From positions 1 through 64,000 of the forward strand of contig JAUCBJ010009143.1 of NCBI GenBank assembly GCA_032718475.1: a stretch of 64,000 nt of DNA, read 5' to 3'. The notes beneath the pieces were generated by a model. It was not told the DNA's origin. It worked only from the letters and a program-made list of their open reading frames with translations, and ran no database searches. Made by a program: the position numbers and the translations under genes. The stretch's first letter is position 1; every line of letters starts with the position of its first letter. This stretch comes from Nemertoderma westbladi. Taxonomy: Eukaryota > Xenacoelomorpha > Nemertodermatida > Nemertodermatidae. Below are positions 39,458-49,775 of this stretch, in pieces.

Positions 39458-40702
39458 ATGGCGAGTAAGCTGATCAGGAAGAGAAAGGCGGAGTCGGGAG
39501 GAAAAGAAATATTGGTGGATTTCACCGAAAGACACCCGGAGGAGAAGACGAGAGGATACTACGAGAGGTTGGAAAGGGGTCACGCGGCACGAGCGCTGCA
39601 GGATCACTTCCGGGAGGCGCACGAACAGCGGTTGGTCGGGACCTACGGGACGCCGTCGCTGGACAACGCGATCTTCCAACACTTCCACTACGTGGTGAAA
39701 GGAGACGAGGCGAAGTTCGGGATTCCGAAGTATCCGAGGGAATCGCCGAGGAAGGACTGGAAAAGATTCATAGAGTCCGTCAACAGAGGAGGATATATGA
39801 TCCTAGATGACGAGGGAACCGTGGAAGACGAAGCGGGTTCGAGACGAGGAACGGCAGGGTCGGCCAGGACCATACTCTTGCATTTGGCAGCACCAAATGG
39901 GGACATCTTCTTATTCGACCTAGGGACGTATGGGAAGAAGGACGGGCCGAAATTAGACCGACTGCCGAAAGCGGTACAGGTTTTAGTAAGAGAGAAGTCG
40001 ACGACGAAAGTGGGATCGGCGATTCGCGAGGACGCGGAGAGGATCATCGGTCCGGACGCCACCAACCTCCTGGATATGCAGAAAGTCTTTACGGCTATGA
40101 CGGCACCGGATGGATTGGGGGTGGTCGAGAACTCAGGCCAATGCGGGGCGGTGGCGATGGGCCAATTATTGGGGCTCGTATGCCACAAACCAATGGATTG
40201 GGGGAAGTTTAGGGAGGAATACGGAGCAGAACTAGCGAACTCGCTGAAGTGGGGAGCGAGACCGGGAAAGCAGGAGGTATATCAGTTTCGCAGAGGAGCG
40301 ATAAAGGTATATCAGAAGCGATATATCCTGCAGGAGGACTGGATGATGATAAGTTTACTTAACTTATTCATGACCGTAGTTATTGAAAGAGAACCAGGGG
40401 CATTTCTGTTATCGGGATCACCCCTAAGCTACAGGAGAGCCTTTAAAGTGGCCTTTGACGGTCTGGTAGACCACCCGGGGCTGAAGGGCGAGTCGGTGTA
40501 CTACAATAGCCGACATCTGGTAGATGGGGAGACAGACACACCGTATCAGAGATGGGAGCAGCTAGAGATGGATAGACGGGAAGCAAAGCGACTGGAAGAA
40601 GTCGCTAGACGGGAGAGGATAGAAGCAGAGGAGAGGGAGGAGGAGGCCAGGACACAGAGTTATGGCTTCGAGGAACAGGCGGGCCTAGACGAACTTCATT
40701 GA
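39458..40702 (+). CDS. Element C ORF3, part 1: DEDD 3'-5' exonuclease-like protein
   Basis: ATG at 39458 (MASKLIRKRK), 414 codons, ending at a TGA. Motif order matches the DnaQ/DEDD exonuclease fold of the WRN/EXD/Nibbler group: ILDDEGT (motif I, D-x-E, ~residue 117); ILLHLAAPNGDIFLFDL (beta strands with a turn); LPKAVQVLV..KSTTKVGSAIREDAERI (motif II Asp, ~190); NLLDMQKVF; a QCGAVAMGQLLGL helix; and a Trp. RYILQEDWMM (~288) stands where YxxxD (motif III) is expected, so the final Asp is replaced by Glu or displaced by one residue. A Glu/Arg-rich helix ends the section. Predicted function is nucleic-acid binding or trimming; activity is uncertain. The same frame continues beyond the TGA into part 2. 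Confidence 0.72.
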   Translation: MASKLIRKRKAESGGKEILVDFTERHPEEKTRGYYERLERGHAARALQDHFREAHEQRLVGTYGTPSLDNAIFQHFHYVVKGDEAKFGIPKYPRESPRKDWKRFIESVNRGGYMILDDEGTVEDEAGSRRGTAGSARTILLHLAAPNGDIFLFDLGTYGKKDGPKLDRLPKAVQVLVREKSTTKVGSAIREDAERIIGPDATNLLDMQKVFTAMTAPDGLGVVENSGQCGAVAMGQLLGLVCHKPMDWGKFREEYGAELANSLKWGARPGKQEVYQFRRGAIKVYQKRYILQEDWMMISLLNLFMTVVIEREPGAFLLSGSPLSYRRAFKVAFDGLVDHPGLKGESVYYNSRHLVDGETDTPYQRWEQLEMDRREAKRLEEVARRERIEAEEREEEARTQSYGFEEQAGLDELH

Positions 40703-41992
40703 ACTTCGTCGGGGAGTTCGGGGGAGTCTCTAGGGCGAGAATTGGGATGGACGGTGGGATCGCCGAAACAGTCGACGTCGGGGTTGCACGCGATGCCCAT
40801 ACCAGCGGGCGCCGAGGGCGACCAACCGCCGAGGAAGTTAAGGGAGCTAGAGGGATGGAGAGCTACGGGCGAGAGCCAAGGCGGGAAGGGACATAGTGGA
40901 TCCACCGAGATACCGGGATTGGAGACACTACCGGAAGAGGAGGACGACGACGACGAGTTCGGAGAGATACCGCCCATCGAGAGGATAGGCCACTCGGACA
41001 CGGACTGGGTTGGCGGGAGGGTGGTGACGGCCAGTGGGGCGAGGGCCTTCTGGAACAGATCCGGCAAGCGGACCTGGGTGCACGAGGGGCCGGCGATGGA
41101 TTTCGCGGGGAGCACTATCAGGTTGGGCGAGCAACCGGGGACGGCACCACGGATAGTATTCAGGGAGACAATGCCCGAGAGGGGCGGAGAGATCGACGTA
41201 AACAGGGAGAGCAACGTGGAGAAGTTTGCCTACCAGCGACTCCATAGACCGCGGAGATCGCTTGGGACAAAGGACGAGGTGGGACGCGAGACATTGGTAC
41301 TCGGCTGCGACTACTGTGGGAGACAGACCCATCGGGAAAGCAGCTGCCTATACCGGTTCCAACGGGGAACCTTTTGTCTCTATTGTGGAGAACCAAGTCA
41401 CAGGATGGGGGCGTGTCCACGGTTGCATAACCGATGTCCAAAGTGCCACTTTCGGGGACACTACGGGCGGGAGTGCGACTGGATGAGCGACGAGGAGAAG
41501 TTCACGAGGTTCGAGGAGTGGGCCGACGTCGGGGCCATGACGCGCCAGCGCATGAAGGCCCAAGAGTTCAAGTGGGGTTTCTTCCTCATAAACCAGGAGA
41601 CCCACATGGAAATCATAAAGCGAAGGTTACCGTTTACCTATCAAGAGGTAGCTACGGCGGCATCGTTCGCCGGAGTTATGAACACGCAACGGTACCTGGA
41701 CAGGTGGACACCAGAGAACCGGAGGGAGTTTAGGGATTTCTTGGCGGAACACGTGCCAAAGGCAATGAAGATGATTCTATGGGACGCCACACGAGGGAAA
41801 CAACCAGGCCATTCTGAGGGGCCACCGGCGAAGCGGTATCGGGCTTTAATAACACCAGCGCCCAAAGAGCCGACGACCGGGATCAGCAAGGAAGTGGCAG
41901 CGAAGGTCCGGAAGCAGAAAGCGGATGATGCCAGAGGAGCAGTGATAACCAAGAAACGGGCCAGGGAAGAGGACGTGAGGAGGAACAGATAA
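40703..41992 (+). CDS. Element C ORF3, part 2: triple zinc-knuckle protein
   Basis: Same frame as part 1, separated only by the TGA at 40700-40702 and open immediately after it, so the two parts are probably one gene (~845 codons). An acidic and Gly/Pro-rich linker leads to three knuckles at about 41305-41475: CDYCGRQTHRESSC, CLYCGEPSHRMGAC and CPKCHFRGHYGREC. A ~120-residue segment and a Lys/Arg-rich tail follow. The knuckle triplet and the following segment correspond to those of A' and B ORF3. If the TGA is a true stop, part 2 has no clear ATG near its beginning, which argues for read-through or a recent nonsense mutation. Confidence 0.8.
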   Translation, partial: TSSGSSGESLGRELGWTVGSPKQSTSGLHAMPIPAGAEGDQPPRKLRELEGWRATGESQGGKGHSGSTEIPGLETLPEEEDDDDEFGEIPPIERIGHSDTDWVGGRVVTASGARAFWNRSGKRTWVHEGPAMDFAGSTIRLGEQPGTAPRIVFRETMPERGGEIDVNRESNVEKFAYQRLHRPRRSLGTKDEVGRETLVLGCDYCGRQTHRESSCLYRFQRGTFCLYCGEPSHRMGACPRLHNRCPKCHFRGHYGRECDWMSDEEKFTRFEEWADVGAMTRQRMKAQEFKWGFFLINQETHMEIIKRRLPFTYQEVATAASFAGVMNTQRYLDRWTPENRREFRDFLAEHVPKAMKMILWDATRGKQPGHSEGPPAKRYRALITPAPKEPTTGISKEVAAKVRKQKADDARGAVITKKRAREEDVRRNR

Positions 41993-42684
41993 GTTCCCGG
42001 AGACGAGGGAATGAGACTGAGACTGGGAAGTGGTGCGCCTGGAAGGCGCCGCATGTAACGTACGAACTATTAAGTATAAATTTAATTAATGCAAATAACC
42101 ATATAAGTGCAATTTGTATGTACGTACGTAGTGATTAGCAGTAAATACATACGTTTGGAGTAAGTACTATAGTCATACAACCTTTCTCAATTAGCTACTG
42201 GGACTGGGGGACAATTGACTATGGCACTATGGACGAGACAACTGACAACTTCACGCTTCTTGAGTGCGACGGCACGAAAGGGGGGGAGGTTCGTCAAGAG
42301 AGATAAAACAGTCAAAGTGGGGTTGAGAATCGGAATAAGAGTGCGAAGTGAGGAGAGAGTGCGAACGCAATTCTAGTGTGGGGGGGGGAGAATAAGAGGC
42401 TGAGTAAGGGACGGGGAGGTCCGAATGTGAGAGAGTTAGAGTGAGAGTGAAGGTGGAGTAGGGCGAAAGTGTTGGGGAAACAAAAGTCGTGTGAAGAGGT
42501 GAGCGCGATCGGCCCGACATGAGACGCCAGGCACAGGGTAGCGTTATCATACCCATAGGGGGCGGCCTGGAAAGCCGGCTCCAAGAGAAAAGAATTCCAC
42601 CCCACACCCGATACTAGATCGGGATCCAGCGGGATTGTAGCGCACTTTTAGGTTGATGCTATCTTCTTACCGGGAAGATAGCAT
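41993..42684 (+). other. Element C 3' non-coding region
   Basis: No gene seen. G/A-rich toward the LTR, with a TACGTACGTA patch near 42120 and a long G run near 42381. Confidence 0.7.
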
Positions 42685-42693
42685 GGGGGGGAG
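42685..42693 (+). other. Polypurine tract of element C
   Basis: GGGGGGGAG immediately before the 3' LTR TG, the expected primer position for plus-strand DNA synthesis. Confidence 0.85.
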
Positions 42694-43234
42694 TGTTAGC
42701 TTATTCAATCCCGCCAACACCCCATAAAGTTGTAAGCCGATAAGCAATATTGGGAGCCGCGAGATTGGGCAATTAACCAACTCGCGCCATCCCAATAAGA
42801 GTGGGAAGGAAGCACACAATAGAGGGTCAGGGGCCAAACCCCTAACCCAGAGAGAACACAGTGGAGTGAACGGGAATACTCCACGGGGCGCCAACAAGGG
42901 TATTAACCAATCAGAGGGGGGAATGGTATCGATTGAGTAGCAATTAGGCCAACCGTGCAGTATAGCCACTTGGCAGTAATATTACCTATTCAGTTATCAC
43001 AGTGCAGCAGTGCTAGCGTAGGGTACAGCCAATTAGTTTAGTTAGGGGATCACGGGACTTTAGTTACCGTATCCCGCCTTGTACACATTCACTATATATC
43101 TATATCTTATAACCTCCTATTATACACCGAACTTCAGAACTCAGTCACTTTATTTCATCCTTATACACGGCGGGGACGCGTGGACTAAATTACCACAACC
43201 GGATAAATCGGGATCCCTCTTGGATCCCGTCACA
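42694..43234 (+). repeat. 3' LTR of element C
   Basis: 541 bp, apparently identical to 28947-29487, followed by the TTCCG duplication. Confidence 0.96.
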
Positions 43235-43239
43235 TTCCG
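43235..43239. other. Target site duplication of element C (right)
   Basis: TTCCG, matching 28942-28946. Confidence 0.95.
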
Positions 43240-44930
43240 GGGCAATGTCTCCATTGGTCCATCGTCGTGCGACTAAGTATGATGGCTACCCTGTTGGTAA
43301 CGAAGACGCTGAACTGACAGACTTCATTGGTTATATACTCTAACACGAGTAAAGCGTCGGTCCAATAGACAGTTTTCTCTAATGTATAGTCAATCTGTTC
43401 GGTTACATTCCGGCCGATGGCTGTAGCGTATAGAGCCGCCTTTAACTCCGCTCGAGGAACTTTCAACTTGTTGTTGATTAATGCCTTAGAAGTAACCAAG
43501 GCGACTTTGATTCCATCCGGAGTTTCCACTCTTAGGTAGGCTACTATACCGATTCCCATATCGCTGGCGTCTCCAAACACATGGAGTTGATAGGAATACG
43601 TAGGGAGAACATGACCAAAATATGAACGGGAAATTATAAAATCCTCGATGGCTGGCAGAGAATCTTCCCATTTCATCCACTGCTTCAGTAATTCCCCCTT
43701 AAGTGGATCGTCCCATGAGTGGTTTTCAAGCCACATTTGTTGTACCAAACTACGAGCAATCAATATAACTGGGCTAATAAATCCCAATGGATCGAAATAA
43801 GTGCTCAGTATACTTAAGCAAATCCGTTTGGTTCGAACTGGATTATCTCGCTGTTTTAGCTGGAAAAACAGGATATCTCGCTCTGTGTCCCATTTCAAGC
43901 CGAGTGTCTTGGTTTCTGGCAGATCATCTTTGATCAAATCGAGATCTTTCGCCCCTCGATCTTCCGCAGGGATCGACTCCAGAAACTCACGGGAGTTGCT
44001 GGTGAATTTGGTTAATCGAAATCCACCTCTTTTTAAGCACTCTACCGTTCCCTTAGCGACCTCAATGGCTTCCTCAACTGATGGGAGGGACTTCAGATTG
44101 TCGTCCATGTATATGTCTCTCTTGATGTTGTCGATCACTTCCTTAGAGAATGCCTCTCGGTTGTCCTCTGCAGTAGTACGCACTACCGAACAGGCGTTGG
44201 AAGGGCTTGAGATTATCCCAAAGGCCTGGATGGTCATCCAGTACTCCACCGGTTTCTGGTTGAGGTCTCCTTCGGGCCACCATAGAAATCGTAAGCTATC
44301 TCGATCCCTATCTAACACCTTGACTTGTAAGAACATGCCTTCTATATCGGAGGCGAAAGCAATCGAATATTGTCTCAATCTTAAAAGAATTCCCAACAAA
44401 GATTGAAGCAAGTTGGGTCCGGGTAACAATTCAGAGTTAAGGGATTGACCCATGTAAAGAGCGGAGCCATCAAACACTACTCTCACTTCATTTGGTTTAC
44501 CGGGTTTAGGAACGTAATGGTGAGTTAAATAATACGTTCTTTCAGTCACAGGTGTTTCTTCCGGTACCCTCTCCGCGTATCCCTTACTAATAAATTTTTC
44601 CAGCTGTGTTTGATACATTGCTTTAGCTGAAGAATTAGCTGTAAGGCGTCGATGGAGTTGCGCGATTCTTTTTTCCGCCAGGGGTCTGTTATTTATGAAC
44701 TTCGGTTCTCTCTTGCGAAAAGGTAAACCGACTTCATACCTACCTTGATCTTTGATGAAACGTGTAGTCGTCTCTTGGATCTGCTTGGCCCTTTCCTCTT
44801 CCACCGACAAGGCTTTATCGTAGGAATTGGGCTCTACCGCCTCTTGCGTAAAGAATCGTACAGCATGTTCATCTCGAGTCTTGGCATTGCAACGTTCAAT
44901 GACGTCATTTAATTCGTCGTTATAAGCTTC
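43235..44930 (-). CDS. Element B pol, RT and RNase H portion
   Basis: Continues the gag frame after a single TGA (44931-44933) and runs without a stop to the element C insertion, where it breaks within the WRHCPG...NPAD motif of RNase H. Contains RT blocks RVVFDGSALYMGQSLN, FASDIEGMFLQV and YMDD (about 44099-44110), then RNase H with VFGDASDMG, PRAELKAAL and YWTDALLVL. The remaining codons are at 26933-28946. Before C inserted, gag-pol would have been one frame of about 2700 codons apart from the TGA. Confidence 0.94.
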
Positions 44931-47900
44931 TCATTCAGAGGGATAGAGAAGTTGACATAAGTTAACTTGGTTTTGCCAAGCCTCGTTTTCCTTAAGGAGA
45001 TCGATGGTATTCTCCTCATCAAAAAGCTGGTGAACGTCGTCGTTATCTGAGGAGTATGGAATTCCCTCAGTTGAATCGTCTCCTTCACTAGTATCATCTT
45101 CCCATTCACTCACCTGGCAGACTCTCTCTTGCGGTAGTCTTTCTCTGAGTGTTCTACGGGAAGGGCCAGTAAAGTACCAACCTACTCTAGTTCTTACCGC
45201 ATAGGTCTGTAGGGGCTGCGGTTGAGCAGGCCGTTTCTCTAATGTCTCCAGCGCCTCATGCGCGTTTTGGCCAATGAGTATTTGCACTCCAGGATAATCA
45301 GTCTGGAATCGAGGTATGTAAAGATGTTGGATGCTCTTATCCTCGTCCCAATTATAAAGGTCTGCTTGAGTAGTAGCGAAGTTCTTTATAGCCACCATTT
45401 TCACTGACCTTATGCTGTTTTCTCCTAGTTCGTCCTGGGGGGTGGACAACGCTCCTACATAATAATCAGCTGTTATTGTAGATTTCCAAACTTGCATAAT
45501 GCCTGACATGTTGAGCTTAGTTTGGAACTTGGGTTGTCCAGCAAATATATCTTCGGCTAACTCTTTATCGATGAATGTTCCTGTGCTGCCGGAGTCCAGG
45601 AGGGCGTTCACTACATAACTCCTCTTAGGTCCGTGAACCCTTACTTGCACCACAGGAAACTCTCGGATCCCTACATTGGAAGATGGTTCTTTCCAAGATG
45701 GTTGTCGTTCAGAAGTAGTTAGAGTAAAGTCGTTATCTGGATCCTTTTCATATGTGAGTGCTCGATACACTGCGGTATTTATCATGTAACAGGATTCGTT
45801 TTCGTCGGAGAACTCGTCTGTATAGAATCCTTCCATCTCAGATTGATCAGTGTCGTTCACATCACTGAATTGGACATGTAGCTCGGAATCACTTACCTGA
45901 TTCGGACTATTTCGATCGAATTCAGCGTGCAACAAGATATGATGTTTCGCACCACACTTTGCACACCTTATGTCAGAGAAACAGGTTCGCCGTTGGTGTC
46001 CTTGTCTGAGGCAATTATAACATAACCGCTTATCCCACATGACTTCGCGTCTCTCTGTTAATGATTTCTTTAGAAATTCATCACACCTATTCAAATGGTG
46101 GGTCCCGTCGCACAGTGCACATTTCGGTTTGATGTTACTTACCTTATTTTGAGTCACATTGTGTACACTTGCCTTTTCTTCGGGCTTTCTCACCTGAATT
46201 CTCTTGGGAGACGTGGGAGGAGTTTTTCTTACCTGTTCCCTCCTGTCATTTGTTCGAGACTTGAATTTACTTACCTGATCTTTAGGCATTTTATTCACGT
46301 AATAAGATCTATCCGTGTCCTTCCCGCTATCTTCTCCTTGAGAAGTTTGGCTTTTGCCGTCATCAGTATAACATACTGGTGTTACCTTTCTCCTAGAGAC
46401 GGGTTTTTCACTTACCTTGCTTTCCGGTGTCTTCTCTCTGGACAGTTTCAGGAGCTGTAATTTCACTTCTCCATCTAGGAATGACATGAGATCGGCCATG
46501 GTAGGGTCTCGCCGTTGTTGTTCCATCATATATAACACTTTCTTATCCCAGCGTGTACCTACTCCACCTTTAGGTAAAGTAGAAGCCACTGCTCTAATAA
46601 CCATAGTGTTCTGATACTCATGAGACTTACCTAGCCAATCTAATTGTCTGCAGATCTCCTGGATCTCATCGGAAAACTCGATAATTCCACTACTAATAAA
46701 CTTTCGGGGCGCTACTAACTTTGCATATAAGTACCCAGCGATATTATTCCTATTACCATAGCTGATGTTTAGTGTATCCCAAACTTGTCTTAATCCGTCT
46801 GGATGTCCAATAAACTTTAACGCCATTAACTTGGGAGATCCTTCCAAGCACTCGATGAGGTATCTAAGTTTTTCTCCATTAGATAGTACAGAGTTCTGTA
46901 TGTTATCTTTGTAATATTCATTAAAAGGTAACCATTTCATCTCATCTCCATTGAACTTGACGATCTCTCCAACCTTTACCGCTTGCCGGGCTTCGGTTCT
47001 AGCCATTTGACGCGTAAAACTTTCTTGGGCCATCGTGTTATTTAATATCGAATTATCGGTATATAAATTTCTCGGATTATGATCCGGTCTATAGGGAATA
47101 TCATTATCAACAGGTCTATAATTACCCTTAATAGGGTTCACTATAGGAGTTTCTACTTCGCTAGCAGTATAAATGCGTGTAGGCTCCACACCTTGCGCAT
47201 GAGATACTTCAGACCTAACGGGTTGACACATTGTTACAGAGGGTGGTGGTATACCCTTTTTTAAGTTTACTAATTTATCGCGTTCTAACGCGATACTTTG
47301 CTGCACTTCTTGCAACTCTAACTTACTTTCCCTCACTGTTCCTTTTAAATGTTGGACAGTCCCTTCCAACTCTCGGACCTGTTGGGAAGAGCGTATCCGA
47401 TTCTCCTTCATCTCTCCTAGGAGAATATCCATCCCCCGCCGTCTCTCGTCTACCCAATCAACCGCCGAAACGGGATCCGCCAACGTCGTAGCGGGCAGAC
47501 GAGGGACAACGGGCGACAAATTTGGAATATTTCGCTCGGGGTCCAGGACCTGAACTGTCTCCTGGGCAGTTCTACGGGGCACAGGTAGCTTAGTGCTATG
47601 CAGAGGGAATTTATAGGTAGCTTCAGGGAGCACAGGTGTACCTATTACCGAAGGGGTGATTTCAAGAACAGGCCTACTTATTTCAGGCTCATCTACTATA
47701 GTAGGGAGTCTTTCTATTGTAATTATTTGGTCTGTGGGTTCTGTACTCTCTAAGTTGGTGTTATTTAGTTGCCTTCTAACAGCTGGAGGCAAATCAGGCA
47801 ATTTCTGACGGTGGAATGTTCTTTTACGTCTGCTTAGGCGGGATCGATTTCCTCCGCCTTCAGTGTCGGTGGTATCGCCTTCCTCAGATGATGTATAACC

Positions 47901-49415
47901 TTGTCGTTTGGGAGTAGATCGATTCATCATCTGCATATTACTAGCTGTTAACTGTTTATTAAAGTTATCTTGCCTCTCTTGAAGATTTTCCAACTCTAGT
48001 TGGGTTGTCTCTTCAGATGCCCTCCGTTCTGCTTCTGCCACTGCTATCTTTCTTTCCGCTTCTGCAGCTGCCGCTTTTGCCTCTGCCGCTACCGCTTTCC
48101 TTTCCGCTTCTACAGCTGCAGCTGCCGCTTTTGCCTCTGCCGCTGCCGCTTTTATTGCTGCAGCTGCCGCTTTTGCCTCTGCCGCTGCCTCTGCTGCCTT
48201 TCTTTCCGCTTCTGCCGCTGCCACTGCCGCTGCTGCTGTCTTTCTATCTTCTATACGTTTTTTCCTTACTTGTTCTTCCTGTTCTCTAGCGATGCGGAGT
48301 TGTTCATCGAATTTAGCTTGGTTCGCCGCTAACCTATCCACATCAATCGCATCTAACACAAGTTTGGCTCCTTCGCTATTAGGGCTAAGTCCCTCTAGCC
48401 TTCTCCTCAACTCTTCATCTCCCAAAAAACGCTGATAGTCTGACAGATAGATATCAATGGCATCCTTCTTATGCGGTTTCTCTGCCGTCGCTTCACTTTC
48501 CACTTGGGAAAAAGTAGCGTCCGTCGATTCTCCATGGGTTGAGCGCTCTTCCAACTGAGCTTTCCACTGAGCTGCTCCTTGAACCTGGCGTCTCACCCTT
48601 TGAAGCCAAGTCTTTACGGCAACTTGCAACGACGTGTCTTGTCTTCTTTTAGAAGCCTCCTCAAAGGCGGATAAGATTAGCCTAATTCGCAGAACTCTTT
48701 CTCTAACTTGATAAAGCAGCTGTCCCTGCTCTTGAGGTCCTTGAGGTTGTTTAAACAGTTGTCTTTCTACTCGCTCCATAGAGCTGAAGAATCCCTGTGC
48801 GTATCCGGCTGCGGACCTCTTCCATACAGCTGGATCGATGGTTTCCTTGGCTACTCCCATCCGGTGTATGTCTTCCCAGGCATCTTCTGATAAATCAAAC
48901 GGGAGTCCGGGTCCAGGGAAGTTCCATTGCGACTCGACAATAGACTTCAATTCTTCCCTCGTGTACCCCGCATAACTATCTCTAGTTGATCGTTGACTCC
49001 TCGCCCAATCGATCTGGTGTTCTTCCACCGCGATCAATAACCTAGTGAGTACGGCTGCAGGAAGGGTGAGAAGGGGATCCGTATAAACCGCATCCGTCAT
49101 CTCTGCTCCGCGCTCGGGTGTCAGCTCTACAGTATCCTCACTACTGGAGCTGCTGGGCCGCTGAGGAATAAGTTCTTGACTCGCGGGTTGTTGCTGTTCC
49201 GCTGCTTCTTGGTCCCGCTTGACCTGAGCTCGAGTGCCTATGATAGACCTACGATGTTGGACTAGCCTAGGTTCTGTTATTACTACTGGAGGGATGACCT
49301 TCCTCACAGTGGGAGGTGAACTGGATTTACGACCAGACGGTTGTACGTCTCTATCTGAGTCGCAGATAGTTACATCTAATATACTGTCTGACAGGTTCTG
49401 CTTAGTATCAGACAT
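44931..49415 (-). CDS. Element B gag and protease
   Basis: 1494 codons from an ATG (MSDTKQN). Features: a helical N-terminal region; an Ala/Glu/Lys-rich helix (~385-455) coded by GCN-rich repeats; a Ser/Pro/Thr linker; the BEL gag core (DUF1759-like, ~815-920); zinc knuckles CALCDGTHHLNRC, CYNCLRQGHQRRTC and CAKCGAKHHILLH (~1095-1160); and an aspartic protease with LLDSGSTGTF (Asp ~1274). It ends at a TGA, after which the same frame stays open through RT, so the TGA separates protease from RT. Seven sense-strand GGTAAG words are packed between 45193 and 46631, most in the linker around the knuckles. Confidence 0.95.
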   Translation of the reverse strand: MSDTKQNLSDSILDVTICDSDRDVQPSGRKSSSPPTVRKVIPPVVITEPRLVQHRRSIIGTRAQVKRDQEAAEQQQPASQELIPQRPSSSSSEDTVELTPERGAEMTDAVYTDPLLTLPAAVLTRLLIAVEEHQIDWARSQRSTRDSYAGYTREELKSIVESQWNFPGPGLPFDLSEDAWEDIHRMGVAKETIDPAVWKRSAAGYAQGFFSSMERVERQLFKQPQGPQEQGQLLYQVRERVLRIRLILSAFEEASKRRQDTSLQVAVKTWLQRVRRQVQGAAQWKAQLEERSTHGESTDATFSQVESEATAEKPHKKDAIDIYLSDYQRFLGDEELRRRLEGLSPNSEGAKLVLDAIDVDRLAANQAKFDEQLRIAREQEEQVRKKRIEDRKTAAAAVAAAEAERKAAEAAAEAKAAAAAIKAAAAEAKAAAAAVEAERKAVAAEAKAAAAEAERKIAVAEAERRASEETTQLELENLQERQDNFNKQLTASNMQMMNRSTPKRQGYTSSEEGDTTDTEGGGNRSRLSRRKRTFHRQKLPDLPPAVRRQLNNTNLESTEPTDQIITIERLPTIVDEPEISRPVLEITPSVIGTPVLPEATYKFPLHSTKLPVPRRTAQETVQVLDPERNIPNLSPVVPRLPATTLADPVSAVDWVDERRRGMDILLGEMKENRIRSSQQVRELEGTVQHLKGTVRESKLELQEVQQSIALERDKLVNLKKGIPPPSVTMCQPVRSEVSHAQGVEPTRIYTASEVETPIVNPIKGNYRPVDNDIPYRPDHNPRNLYTDNSILNNTMAQESFTRQMARTEARQAVKVGEIVKFNGDEMKWLPFNEYYKDNIQNSVLSNGEKLRYLIECLEGSPKLMALKFIGHPDGLRQVWDTLNISYGNRNNIAGYLYAKLVAPRKFISSGIIEFSDEIQEICRQLDWLGKSHEYQNTMVIRAVASTLPKGGVGTRWDKKVLYMMEQQRRDPTMADLMSFLDGEVKLQLLKLSREKTPESKVSEKPVSRRKVTPVCYTDDGKSQTSQGEDSGKDTDRSYYVNKMPKDQVSKFKSRTNDRREQVRKTPPTSPKRIQVRKPEEKASVHNVTQNKVSNIKPKCALCDGTHHLNRCDEFLKKSLTERREVMWDKRLCYNCLRQGHQRRTCFSDIRCAKCGAKHHILLHAEFDRNSPNQVSDSELHVQFSDVNDTDQSEMEGFYTDEFSDENESCYMINTAVYRALTYEKDPDNDFTLTTSERQPSWKEPSSNVGIREFPVVQVRVHGPKRSYVVNALLDSGSTGTFIDKELAEDIFAGQPKFQTKLNMSGIMQVWKSTITADYYVGALSTPQDELGENSIRSVKMVAIKNFATTQADLYNWDEDKSIQHLYIPRFQTDYPGVQILIGQNAHEALETLEKRPAQPQPLQTYAVRTRVGWYFTGPSRRTLRERLPQERVCQVSEWEDDTSEGDDSTEGIPYSSDNDDVHQLFDEENTIDLLKENEAWQNQVNLCQLLYPSE

Positions 49416-49499
49416 GACTATGTATACCGTTGAATGTCTACTGCTGTATTACAGTCTGAGTAAGTCTAGTAACTCAGTATTAACTGCTAGCCTAGTAAT

Positions 49500-49775
49500 T
49501 AATTACCGGTACTGCTACTCAGTGTAGCGTGATATATAATATATTAGAATACCGGTATGCTTATAGTATATATAACTATTATTACAGACTAGGTTTATCA
49601 CAGAATACCGGTATAATTTTAGCACAAATATATATAAATATATAATAGGCCTATCGGAATACCGGTATACAGCTGACAGTTTGTAGTGTATATAATTCTG
49701 GTCTAGAATTAATTACAAGTACCGGTATAATTTCAGCCTAAATTTATATTATAATAGGCCTATCGTAAATACCGG
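49500..49775. repeat. TACCGGTA palindrome cluster next to gag (element B)
   Basis: Six copies of ACCGGT in an ATACCGGTAT-type context (near 49504, 49551, 49609, 49659, 49724 and 49772). Two of them follow TATAATAGGCCTATCG, giving a paired AGGCCT/ACCGGT arrangement. Confidence 0.85.

Larger units (their letters stand above)
28947..43234 (+). mobile_element. BEL/Pao LTR retrotransposon, element C
   Basis: 14288 bp inserted into element B pol in the opposite orientation. LTRs of 541 bp look identical throughout, so this is the youngest insertion in the nest. Plus-strand order: LTR, ~105-bp leader, gag, pol, repeat-filled spacer, ORF3, polypurine tract, LTR. Confidence 0.96.

Noticed and set aside
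48000-48332. Cys/Phe/Leu-rich plus-strand proteins
   Set aside because: Antisense shadows of the Ala/Glu/Lys-rich helix in element B gag.
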